The notes under the pieces are model-generated. The model saw only the letters and a program-made list of their open reading frames with translations. It was not told where the DNA came from and searched no databases. Below, one piece after another: positions 1 through 6,522 of a stretch of DNA of 64,000 nucleotides. Numbering within the stretch: the first letter of the stretch is position 1; each line of letters opens with the position of its first letter. The translations under genes and the position numbers were made by a program. Source of the DNA: Clostridium sp. E02 (lineage in GTDB: Bacteria; Bacillota; Clostridia; Lachnospirales; Lachnospiraceae); NCBI RefSeq assembly GCF_003833015.1, contig NZ_RJLQ01000020.1, forward strand, positions 16,828 through 80,827, in the 5' to 3' direction.

Positions 1-2
1 TG

Positions 3-1037
3 GGAATGATTATCGGTGCTTACGGTATATCGCAGATGCTGTTGCGCCTTCCAGTTGGAGTTCTCGCAGACTGCCGGAACCGACATAAGAAGTTTATTAT
101 AATTGGAGGTCTTTCCTCAGGGATTGCCTCCATCTTTCGTATACTTATGCAGAACGGAACTGGATTTTTACTTGCAAACCTGTTCTCAGGTTTTGCAAGT
201 GCCATGTGGATTTCTTTTATGGTTTTGTACATGAGTTTATATCCTTCAGAACAGCAAAAAGCAACCAGCCAGTTGGTTCTGGCTAATAATCTGGGGATGC
301 TTGCAGGGTTTGTAACCAGTACACTGTTTTATCAAAGGCTTGGGATGCCAGTGATCTGTATGTTTAGTGTGATGGCAGGTATTTGCTGTGCCTTTACAGC
401 CTGTAAAATAAAGGAGACTGAATGCCAGATAAGCAGCAGCTCAGATGGTTCGACTGCTTTACCAAGGAATATGCTTTGTGTATGCTTTAACCGTCGACTT
501 CTATTTTTTGCTGTTCTGGCTTTGGTCCAGCAGGGAGTGCAGATGTCCACGACGATGTCATTCACCACCCAGATTATTAAAAATCTCGGAGCGGATATGA
601 GGATACTTGGAATATCTTGTATTATTTATATGTTATCCGCTGTTGTATGGGCAAAATTTGCCTCAACAAAGGCATGCAGTGTACTCTCACCAAAGAATTG
701 GATATTTCTTGTATTCTGCACCACTGCAGGTTATTGTATTCTCATACCGATGAGCACCAGCATTCCAGTGATCTGTTTTCTTCAAATCCTGCCTGGAATG
801 GCAACCGGAATTCTATTTTCTTTCTTGACCTGCGAAGCGATGAAGAGTGTTCCGGCAGAAAAGAAATCGACTGCTATGGGCTGTTTCCAGGCAATCTATG
901 CACTTGGAATGACAGTTTTTCCAATTATTTGCGGAAAAATAGCAGGTGCATTCTCCATGACTGCAGCATATTTGTTCTTGGCTGTAATCTGTGTGATTGC
1001 AGCGTTCGGTTCCAGATTCACATTCCATACTCAATGA
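3..1037 (+). CDS. MFS transporter, 5'-truncated by window edge
   Basis: The protein is a very hydrophobic chain of about 343 residues with many predicted membrane helices. Near its beginning it has the loop GVLADCRNRHK, which fits the conserved MFS loop between helices 2 and 3 (GxLaDrxGRr). The reading frame stays open to the window edge and the visible part begins inside a membrane helix, so the N-terminus (probably one or two helices) lies outside the window. Usual MFS length is about 400 residues. The substrate cannot be read from the sequence; a drug or sugar exporter is possible. It is followed by a promoter and leader for the ABC-F gene and is probably a separate transcript. Confidence 0.75.
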   Translation, partial: GMIIGAYGISQMLLRLPVGVLADCRNRHKKFIIIGGLSSGIASIFRILMQNGTGFLLANLFSGFASAMWISFMVLYMSLYPSEQQKATSQLVLANNLGMLAGFVTSTLFYQRLGMPVICMFSVMAGICCAFTACKIKETECQISSSSDGSTALPRNMLCVCFNRRLLFFAVLALVQQGVQMSTTMSFTTQIIKNLGADMRILGISCIIYMLSAVVWAKFASTKACSVLSPKNWIFLVFCTTAGYCILIPMSTSIPVICFLQILPGMATGILFSFLTCEAMKSVPAEKKSTAMGCFQAIYALGMTVFPIICGKIAGAFSMTAAYLFLAVICVIAAFGSRFTFHTQ

Positions 1038-1116
1038 AAAAGCTGGTGTGGCTGATTGCTGCTGCATTTTGCCAGGAAATCCCCATGTGTTATCCATACG
1101 GAACAGAAAAAACACC

Positions 1117-1145
1117 TTGACGGGACCTGTGTTTTGGCTTATTAT
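1117..1145 (+). promoter_or_regulatory. Sigma-A-type promoter for the ABC-F leader
   Basis: A TTGACG box at 1117-1122 and TATTAT at 1140-1145 are separated by exactly 17 bp. Transcription would start near 1152, about 37 nt before the leader ORF. This is a visual consensus match only. Confidence 0.6.
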
Positions 1146-1188
1146 AAAGGAAATATAGTATTTTTAAACTAAGAAAGGTAATAACAAT

Positions 1189-1320
1189 ATGAACTCGATA
1201 CTTAAATGGGTAAAATTAGAATCTATTATGATCGCATTATTTCAGGTTAAGGCTAGAAGTGCGTCCAAATTTAATAGATTCAAGGTTAACCATATAAGAA
1301 TTTTGGAGTATTCAGATTAA
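1189..1320 (+). CDS. 43-aa leader peptide (uORF) of the ABC-F gene
   Basis: An ATG at 1189 follows the Shine-Dalgarno sequence AAGAAAGG (1171-1178) and opens a 43-codon ORF that begins MNSILKWVKLE and is rich in Lys, Arg and Ile. It lies between a strong promoter and an intrinsic terminator just upstream of the ABC-F gene. Short translated leaders of this kind control inducible ABC-F genes (vmlR, lmrC-type) through ribosome stalling. The ORF contains both arms of a perfect 10-bp inverted repeat, so ribosome position would affect RNA folding. I do not recognise the peptide as a known leader. Confidence 0.65.
   Translation: MNSILKWVKLESIMIALFQVKARSASKFNRFKVNHIRILEYSD
1219..1281 (+). promoter_or_regulatory. 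Inverted repeat inside the leader ORF (candidate anti-attenuator element)
   Basis: GAATCTATTA (1219-1228) is perfectly complementary to TAATAGATTC (1272-1281), giving a 10-bp stem with a long loop entirely inside the translated leader. A ribosome stalled in the leader would prevent this stem. Its link to the downstream terminator is inferred. Confidence 0.45.
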
Positions 1321-1354
1321 GATCATTTGTTATTACAGTGATAGTTGATTTTGC

Positions 1355-1385
1355 AACCCAAAGCTTATTGGCTTTGGGTTTTTTT
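1355..1385 (+). terminator. Intrinsic terminator acting as attenuator before the ABC-F gene
   Basis: AACCCAAAGC (1355-1364) pairs perfectly with GCTTTGGGTT (1371-1380) around a 6-nt loop and runs into seven T residues (1379-1385). It sits between the leader ORF and the ABC-F start codon, so full-length transcription needs readthrough. Confidence 0.8.
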
Positions 1386-1417
1386 GCGTTTAATTATAAG
1401 AAAGGTCAGGTAGAGTC

Positions 1418-3376
1418 ATGATAGAAGTAAGTATGAATAATCTAACGAAATTTTATGGAGCCAACAAGATATTTGAAACGATTAGCTTTGAGGTGAAAAC
1501 AGGGGAGAGGATTGGGCTAATTGGTAAAAATGGATGTGGGAAAACTACTATTATGAAAATTATTATGGGAAGGTTTGAGGATACGGGGCATGTCCAGATT
1601 GGGGAAAATTCGTATGGAGAGACGATTTCAGAAGATTATCAGGCAGGAGAGGTAAATCTTCGTAAAGGGGTTAAGGTTGGGTACTTAAATCAGATCCCTG
1701 TTTACAGTGAAGATACCAAAGCAATTGATGTAATCCGCATGGCTTTTCAAAAAGTTTTTGATTTGAAGAGAGGGTTATCAGAGCTTGAGGGGGTACTTCA
1801 GTCTTCTTCGGGTGAGGAGCTTGAAAAAGTACTATTACGTTACGGACGGCTCACGCAGGAGTATGAAATAGCTGGGGGATATGAGCTGGAAACGACGATT
1901 AATAAGATTACAGAGGGGCTTAAAATCAATGATATTTTAAAGCAGCTTCCATTTAACAGTTTAAGTGGCGGAGAAAAAACCAGAGTGATTTTAGCAAAGA
2001 TACTTCTTGAAGATCCAGATATTCTGCTTCTTGACGAACCTACCAATCACCTGGACTTAGAAACAACACAATGGTTGGAAGGCTTTTTAAAGGATTATAA
2101 AGGTTCGGTTCTGATTATATCCCATGACAGATATTTTCTGGATCATGTTGTTATGAAAATTGTGGAGTTAGAGTTTAGCCGGGCAAATATTTATATGGGA
2201 AATTATAGTTATTATGTACTGGAAAAAGAGAGACGGTTCTTAATTGACTACAAGCATTATATCAATCAGCAAAAAAAGATCGAACAGATGGAAAAGCAGA
2301 TTGAGCGATACCGTATTTGGGGAAATATGCGAGATAGTGAGGCGATGTTTAAACGGGCAAAGGAATTGGAGAAACGTCTGGTAAAGATTGAAGTATTGGA
2401 TAAACCGGTTCTAGAAAGCAAGAAGGTACGTCTGAATCAGGATAGCATAAAACGTTCCGGAAAAATGGTATTAGAAACCGAACACTTAAGTAAAAGTTTT
2501 GGTGATAAAGCATTATTAAAAGATATTGATATGCAAATTCATTATCAGGATAGTGTCTGCATTATCGGGCAAAATGGGTGCGGCAAATCGACTCTGCTTA
2601 AGCTGATATTAGGAGAATTAAAGCCGGATTACGGTACGGTAAAAATTGGTGCACAGGTAAAAATCGGTTATCTGCCTCAACAGGTTGTTTTTGAAGATGA
2701 AGACCAGACTATACTTGAGTATTTTTCAGGTTATCACAATATTACTTATGAAGTGGCCAGAAATCAATTGGCAAGAGTATTATTTTTTAAAGATGATGTC
2801 CATAAGAAAATAAAATTCTTATCTGGTGGGGAGAAGAGCCGGTTAAGGTTATGTTCTTTAACCTTTGAAAAAGTGAATTTCATGATTCTGGATGAGCCGA
2901 CCAATCACCTGGATATTGATTCTAGGGAAGTGCTGGAGGAAACTTTAACCGCATTTGAGGGAACCCTTTTATTTGTATCTCATGACCGGTATTTTATAAA
3001 TAAGGTTGCAGGTAAAATTATGTCATTTGAGTATAACCGTCTTATTACTTATCCCGGAAATTATACGTATTATCAGGAAGAATTGCAAAAGGCAGGAAAA
3101 GTTGAGGAGCAGTCAAATGAAAAGAAACCTTCCACTGGGGGAGAAGAGAAACAATATAGCCAAACAGATCACAAATCCAGAAAGATAAATCCCCAAAAGT
3201 TAGAGATTCTTGAGCATGAGATTGAGGCCATAGAAGCTAAATTAAACGTTTTGGAACAAGAGATAAACAATAATAATACAAATTCTGAATATTTACAGGA
3301 ACTATTATTAAAAAAAGAAACGATGGAGAAAGAACTGTATCTTGCTTATGATACATGGGAGAATTGTCACTATTAA
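1418..3376 (+). CDS. ABC-F family ATPase, antibiotic-resistance (ribosome protection) type
   Basis: This 652-residue protein has two ATP-binding cassettes and no membrane segments, the ABC-F layout. NBD1 has Walker A GKNGCGKTT (36-44), signature LSGGE (182-186) and Walker B ending LLLDEP (about 203-208). NBD2 has GQNGCGKS (384-391), LSGGE (469-473) and LDEP (491-494). A charged linker (about 260-350), the region that reaches the ribosomal tRNA site in resistance ABC-Fs, joins them; a coiled-coil tail (about 590-645) follows. The start at 1418 has AAGAAAGG upstream; Met6 is an alternative. The inducible-style leader argues for a resistance role such as lincosamide, pleuromutilin or streptogramin A protection (Lsa/CplR/VmlR-like) rather than a housekeeping EttA/Uup. 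The exact class is not assignable by eye. Confidence 0.85.
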   Translation: MIEVSMNNLTKFYGANKIFETISFEVKTGERIGLIGKNGCGKTTIMKIIMGRFEDTGHVQIGENSYGETISEDYQAGEVNLRKGVKVGYLNQIPVYSEDTKAIDVIRMAFQKVFDLKRGLSELEGVLQSSSGEELEKVLLRYGRLTQEYEIAGGYELETTINKITEGLKINDILKQLPFNSLSGGEKTRVILAKILLEDPDILLLDEPTNHLDLETTQWLEGFLKDYKGSVLIISHDRYFLDHVVMKIVELEFSRANIYMGNYSYYVLEKERRFLIDYKHYINQQKKIEQMEKQIERYRIWGNMRDSEAMFKRAKELEKRLVKIEVLDKPVLESKKVRLNQDSIKRSGKMVLETEHLSKSFGDKALLKDIDMQIHYQDSVCIIGQNGCGKSTLLKLILGELKPDYGTVKIGAQVKIGYLPQQVVFEDEDQTILEYFSGYHNITYEVARNQLARVLFFKDDVHKKIKFLSGGEKSRLRLCSLTFEKVNFMILDEPTNHLDIDSREVLEETLTAFEGTLLFVSHDRYFINKVAGKIMSFEYNRLITYPGNYTYYQEELQKAGKVEEQSNEKKPSTGGEEKQYSQTDHKSRKINPQKLEILEHEIEAIEAKLNVLEQEINNNNTNSEYLQELLLKKETMEKELYLAYDTWENCHY

Positions 3377-3544
3377 GCGTTCGAGGTGATTTTTATGGAG
3401 AGTGGCTGTAATTTAACTCTTCGAAGCATGGTGTAATTTATGTCGAGTTGTAGATTATGTCTGTGAATTTTCGATTCCGATTGCAAGAAACCTTGAAGTA
3501 ATGTTGTATTTGTTTAAGATATCTGTAAAAATTAGATTTAAAGA

Positions 3545-3573
3545 TTGAAAAGTTAAAAAAGTAATGTTATATT
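3545..3573 (+). promoter_or_regulatory. Promoter for the RsgA-like/APH-like operon leader
   Basis: TTGAAA (3545-3550) and TATATT (3568-3573) are 17 bp apart. The start would be near 3580, leaving a leader of about 370 nt before the GTPase start codon. Confidence 0.5.
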
Positions 3574-3620
3574 ATATATATAAATTCCGAGTGACGGAAA
3601 AATGAAGGGAGATGTTCTAT

Positions 3621-3653
3621 ATGATAAAAATGGTTGAGGTGACTGTTTCCTAA
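3621..3653 (+). CDS. 10-aa leader peptide 1 (MIKMVEVTVS)
   Basis: An ATG at 3621 with GAAGGGAGA just upstream opens a 10-codon ORF ending at TAA. It precedes two mutually exclusive hairpins and lies in an unusually long leader, so it is a plausible translated control element. It is too short to support by composition. Confidence 0.4.
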   Translation: MIKMVEVTVS

Positions 3654-3660
3654 ACTAAAT

Positions 3661-3718
3661 AGAGCAATGGCAGTAGTAATGCTTTTTGGGATGTGACTCA
3701 TAGCAAAGCTCTGCCATT
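3661..3718 (+). promoter_or_regulatory. Mutually exclusive hairpins in the leader
   Basis: AGAGC (3661-3665) can pair with GCTCT (3708-3712), while AATGGCAG (3666-3673) can pair with CTGCCATT (3711-3718). The right arms overlap, so only one stem can form at once, as expected of an attenuator switch. Confidence 0.45.
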
Positions 3719-3755
3719 ATAAGTAACCTTTTGTGGATTCTATGGCTTATGGTTG

Positions 3756-3815
3756 ATGCACACCTTAGAGTGTGCTAGTTTTGGTATAAAAATGACCGCA
3801 GTTGTAGCCTTTTAA
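3756..3815 (+). CDS. 19-aa leader peptide 2, tet(M)/Tn916-leader-like
   Basis: The ORF encodes MHTLECASFGIKMTAVVAF. From memory this resembles the short leader ORF (orf12) in front of tet(M) in Tn916-type elements; the upstream DNA also looks like a version of that leader with a shifted frame (TATGGTTGATGCAC). There is no strong Shine-Dalgarno site directly before this ATG, so it may be a remnant. Its last codons overlap the left arm of the terminator, the arrangement needed for translation-dependent attenuation. The resemblance is recalled, not aligned. Confidence 0.4.
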   Translation: MHTLECASFGIKMTAVVAF

Positions 3816-3840
3816 TAAGGGTACTTTCTGCGGTATTTTT
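3795..3840 (+). terminator. Leader terminator (attenuator) before the RsgA-like gene
   Basis: ACCGCAG (3795-3801) pairs with CTGCGGT (3828-3834). Further imperfect pairing inside (about 3804-3824) extends the stem, and TTTTT (3836-3840) follows. It lies about 110 nt before the GTPase start. Confidence 0.6.
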
Positions 3841-3903
3841 GTGCTCTTTTTTAGGGAGCAGTGTTTGGTTTTGGGTGTAAAAGCAATAAAAGGGGGTCGG
3901 TTT

Positions 3904-3960
3904 ATGAACATTAAGCTAAAAGATGTAAAGACAAATTTTATGGAGGAAATATATGATTAA
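3904..3960 (+). CDS. 18-aa ORF overlapping the RsgA-like start (translational coupling)
   Basis: An ATG at 3904 preceded by AAAAGGGGG opens an 18-codon ORF (MNIKLKDVKTNFMEEIYD) whose stop at 3958-3960 overlaps the GTPase start at 3953. Its end contains the GGAGGA site of the next gene. This suggests coupled translation, or the start of a former gene now fused to this leader. Confidence 0.4.
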   Translation: MNIKLKDVKTNFMEEIYD

Positions 3961-5023
3961 TTTAGTGGATTATGGATTTACGCTAGATATGATACCACAA
4001 AATAGCGTAGGGATTCCGGCGAGGATCACAGCGGTTCATAAAGAGCGGTATGCTCTTGTTTGTGAACATGGAGAGATCTATGGACGTTTAAAATCCAGTG
4101 CTTATTATGCGGATACAGCAATGGATTTTCCAATAACTGGGGATTTTGTTATGATAAACCATAACCCGCATGGGGACAGTCAGATTATTGAAACGCTTCA
4201 TCGGAAAACCAAATTTTCTCGGAGTAATTTATTGGGGCATGCGAGGGGGTATGCAAAAACTGTGAAAGAACAGATCGTAGCAGCAAATTTTGATTATGTA
4301 TTTATTATGCAGTCAATCAATCATGACCTAAATGTAAGACGGCTGGAACGTTATCTGACACAGGCAGGGCAGTCAGGAGCAATGCCAGTGGTAATACTGA
4401 CGAAAGCGGATCTTGCAGAAGATCATGAAGAGGTGTTAAAGAATATTGAAAAAGTAACGGTAGGAGTTAACGTTCATTCTATTAGTGCAAAAACTGGATA
4501 CGGGCTGGATCGTTTATCAAACTATTTACAACCAGGTAAAACGATTGTTTTTCTTGGTTCATCAGGTGTTGGAAAGTCAAGTCTTGTCAATGCATTGGCT
4601 GGTTATGAGGTTATGCCTGTCAAGGAAATTCGTGAAGAGGATAGTCGTGGGCGGCATACCACCACTCATCGCCAGCTGCTAATGCTTCCCAACGGTACAA
4701 TTGTAATCGATACACCTGGTATGCGTGAGTTGGGGATGTGGGAGATAACCGAAGGGCTTTGTGAAGTTTTTGCGGATGTTGAGAAATATATAGGGAATTG
4801 TAAGTTTTCTGATTGCAAACATGAAACAGAGCCAGGTTGTGCGGTGAAAGCTGCAATGGAACGTGGTGAACTATCCTTAGAGCGTTGGGAAAGCTATTTA
4901 AAAATTAAACATGATGCAAAATATGCAGCGGACAGAAGTACTTTTCTTCGGGATAAGGATGCACGAAATAAGGAGCAGATGATACAGAACAAGCGGAAGA
5001 AAAACAAAGAAAGGGAATTGTAA
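3953..5023 (+). CDS. RsgA-like ribosome-dependent GTPase (paralogue)
   Basis: The 356-residue protein has the circularly permuted GTPase order of RsgA/YjeQ: N-terminal OB-fold region (about 20-80), G4 TKAD (150-153), then G1 GSSGVGKSS (202-210) and G3 DTPG (253-256). A zinc knuckle C283-x4-C288-x-H290-x5-C296 and a basic tail follow. RsgA acts in 30S subunit maturation as a ribosome-dependent GTPase. A housekeeping copy normally sits near prpC/prkC, whereas this one sits behind an attenuator-like leader and directly before an APH-like kinase (2-nt gap). I infer an antibiotic- or stress-induced paralogue; a direct resistance role is unproven. SD GGAGGA supports the ATG at 3953. Confidence 0.8.
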   Translation: MINLVDYGFTLDMIPQNSVGIPARITAVHKERYALVCEHGEIYGRLKSSAYYADTAMDFPITGDFVMINHNPHGDSQIIETLHRKTKFSRSNLLGHARGYAKTVKEQIVAANFDYVFIMQSINHDLNVRRLERYLTQAGQSGAMPVVILTKADLAEDHEEVLKNIEKVTVGVNVHSISAKTGYGLDRLSNYLQPGKTIVFLGSSGVGKSSLVNALAGYEVMPVKEIREEDSRGRHTTTHRQLLMLPNGTIVIDTPGMRELGMWEITEGLCEVFADVEKYIGNCKFSDCKHETEPGCAVKAAMERGELSLERWESYLKIKHDAKYAADRSTFLRDKDARNKEQMIQNKRKKNKEREL

Positions 5024-5025
5024 AT

Positions 5026-6048
5026 ATGGAATCAGGTGAAAGAATTCTATCAGAAACCTTAATTGTGGTATTAGGGAAGGCCTTAAATCAAGAAATTATA
5101 GACGCAAGCTTTGAAACGGAACAGCTAAAAGGTGGAACGGTAGGAGAGGTAACTCTGGTATCTGGAGTGGCAATAACGATAGATGGGAAGAGATTGCCTT
5201 ACAAGGTTGTCTATAAGAAACAAAAGAAATGGGAACGCTACTTTGATCCTGATTCATGGCGAAGGGAATATGACCTTTATGCTGCGAATCTGGATCCGAT
5301 ATTTTCTGAATCATTTAGTTGGCCGAAATGCTATTATGCGGAATTATTAGAAGATGAAACCCACATATGGATGGAATATATTGAGGGTATATCAGGTTTG
5401 AAATTAAATAGTGCAATGTATGAGCAGGTAGCTGAGGAATTAGGGCGGTTTCAAGGTGGAATTTATACACGAATGCCGAAAGAACTAGATTCACTCACGA
5501 ATCTCAGTAGAAAGGAGAATAGTAAAAATTACTACATGCATTATCGTTCATGGAATGAGGTGTATGATTATATTCGTGCAGAGGACTGCGAAATACCAAA
5601 ACATCTATGTAAAATGCTTATTGATGTGGACGAAAACGCAGATCAGATATGGGCGTGCATTGAGCAATTACCAGTGGTATTCTGTCACAGAGATTTTTGG
5701 GTGGAAAATATATTTTATACAGACCAGAAAGTTTTACTAATAGATTGGGATACAGCTGGCTGGGGATATTTGGGCGAAGACATTGCGAGTCTAATTGCGG
5801 ATGAAGGAGATGTTGCCCATATGATTGAAAATTATGAGAAAAGTGTAAGTGCTTATTACAGAGGTTTTTCAAACTATGTGGACGTATCCCACATAAAGCG
5901 CCCGTATATCAAGGAAATGATACTTTTTACATTTGGATATAGATTGGTGGAGGGAATTAAATTTGCCAAAACCTTGGAGGAAAAGACTTTGCAAATTGCC
6001 ATCCTTGATAAAATTTATGAAATGGAAGAAATAAATTTTCATAATTAA
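5026..6048 (+). CDS. Aminoglycoside phosphotransferase-like kinase (APH/choline kinase fold)
   Basis: The 340-residue protein has the Brenner motif HRDFWVEN (221-228, HxDxxxxN, catalytic Asp223) and the metal-binding IDWD (239-242), diagnostic of the APH/choline kinase superfamily. An N-terminal nucleotide-binding lobe includes VVYKKQKKWERYF near 61-73. It starts 2 nt after the RsgA-like gene and is almost certainly cotranscribed with it. The substrate could be an aminoglycoside, macrolide or a metabolite. Pairing with a ribosome-associated GTPase under an attenuator-like leader hints at antibiotic response, but this is inference. Confidence 0.75.
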   Translation: MESGERILSETLIVVLGKALNQEIIDASFETEQLKGGTVGEVTLVSGVAITIDGKRLPYKVVYKKQKKWERYFDPDSWRREYDLYAANLDPIFSESFSWPKCYYAELLEDETHIWMEYIEGISGLKLNSAMYEQVAEELGRFQGGIYTRMPKELDSLTNLSRKENSKNYYMHYRSWNEVYDYIRAEDCEIPKHLCKMLIDVDENADQIWACIEQLPVVFCHRDFWVENIFYTDQKVLLIDWDTAGWGYLGEDIASLIADEGDVAHMIENYEKSVSAYYRGFSNYVDVSHIKRPYIKEMILFTFGYRLVEGIKFAKTLEEKTLQIAILDKIYEMEEINFHN

Positions 6049-6087
6049 TCTGTGATTTACAAGCATTGTTCCGGAGGCACGGCATTC

Positions 6088-6510
6088 CTATTGTTTTATG
6101 GCATATAAACGAGCAATCCGTTTGCACATCATTGAAAAAGTGTGTACCTCATCCTCTGTCAATGCTTCCTCAATCAGATTCATTACTTCATCCCCAAAGT
6201 CATTAACTCGATCCAAAAAAGCTTTCCCTTCTTTGGTAAGTATAATATTATAGGAACGGCGGTCATGGGCCTGCCGCTCCTGTATAATATATTTTTTGTC
6301 CAGCAAACGCTTTGTCAATTTAGAAATGCCAGATTGGGAGATGCCTCTCATTTCAGCAAGTTCTTTCGTAGTTTTTGCGCCGTGTTTGTTCAATGTATCG
6401 AGTATATAGAATTGTGCGGTAGAAACCCCTTCTACATTGAACTTATTCGAATTTGATACAATCATACATTGAAAAGGAATATAACTTTCCGTTAATTCAT
6501 GATCAGCCAT
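6088..6510 (-). CDS. MarR family transcriptional regulator
   Basis: The 140-residue protein has a central winged helix: the region around AEMRGISQSGISKLTKRLLDKK (about 56-77) is the HTH and recognition helix, followed by a wing with RQAHDRRSY. This is the standard MarR architecture and length. It lies 12 nt downstream of the UvrA-like gene on the same strand, so the two form an operon, and it probably controls that operon in response to a small ligand or drug. The convergent neighbour is the APH-like gene. Confidence 0.85.
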   Translation of the reverse strand: MADHELTESYIPFQCMIVSNSNKFNVEGVSTAQFYILDTLNKHGAKTTKELAEMRGISQSGISKLTKRLLDKKYIIQERQAHDRRSYNIILTKEGKAFLDRVNDFGDEVMNLIEEALTEDEVHTFSMMCKRIARLYAIKQ

Positions 6511-6522
6511 TGCTAAAACCTC

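Noticed and set aside
617..1120. 167-aa ORF overlapping the MFS gene in another frame
   Set aside because: It is a shadow of the MFS coding frame with no Shine-Dalgarno site or domain-like composition.
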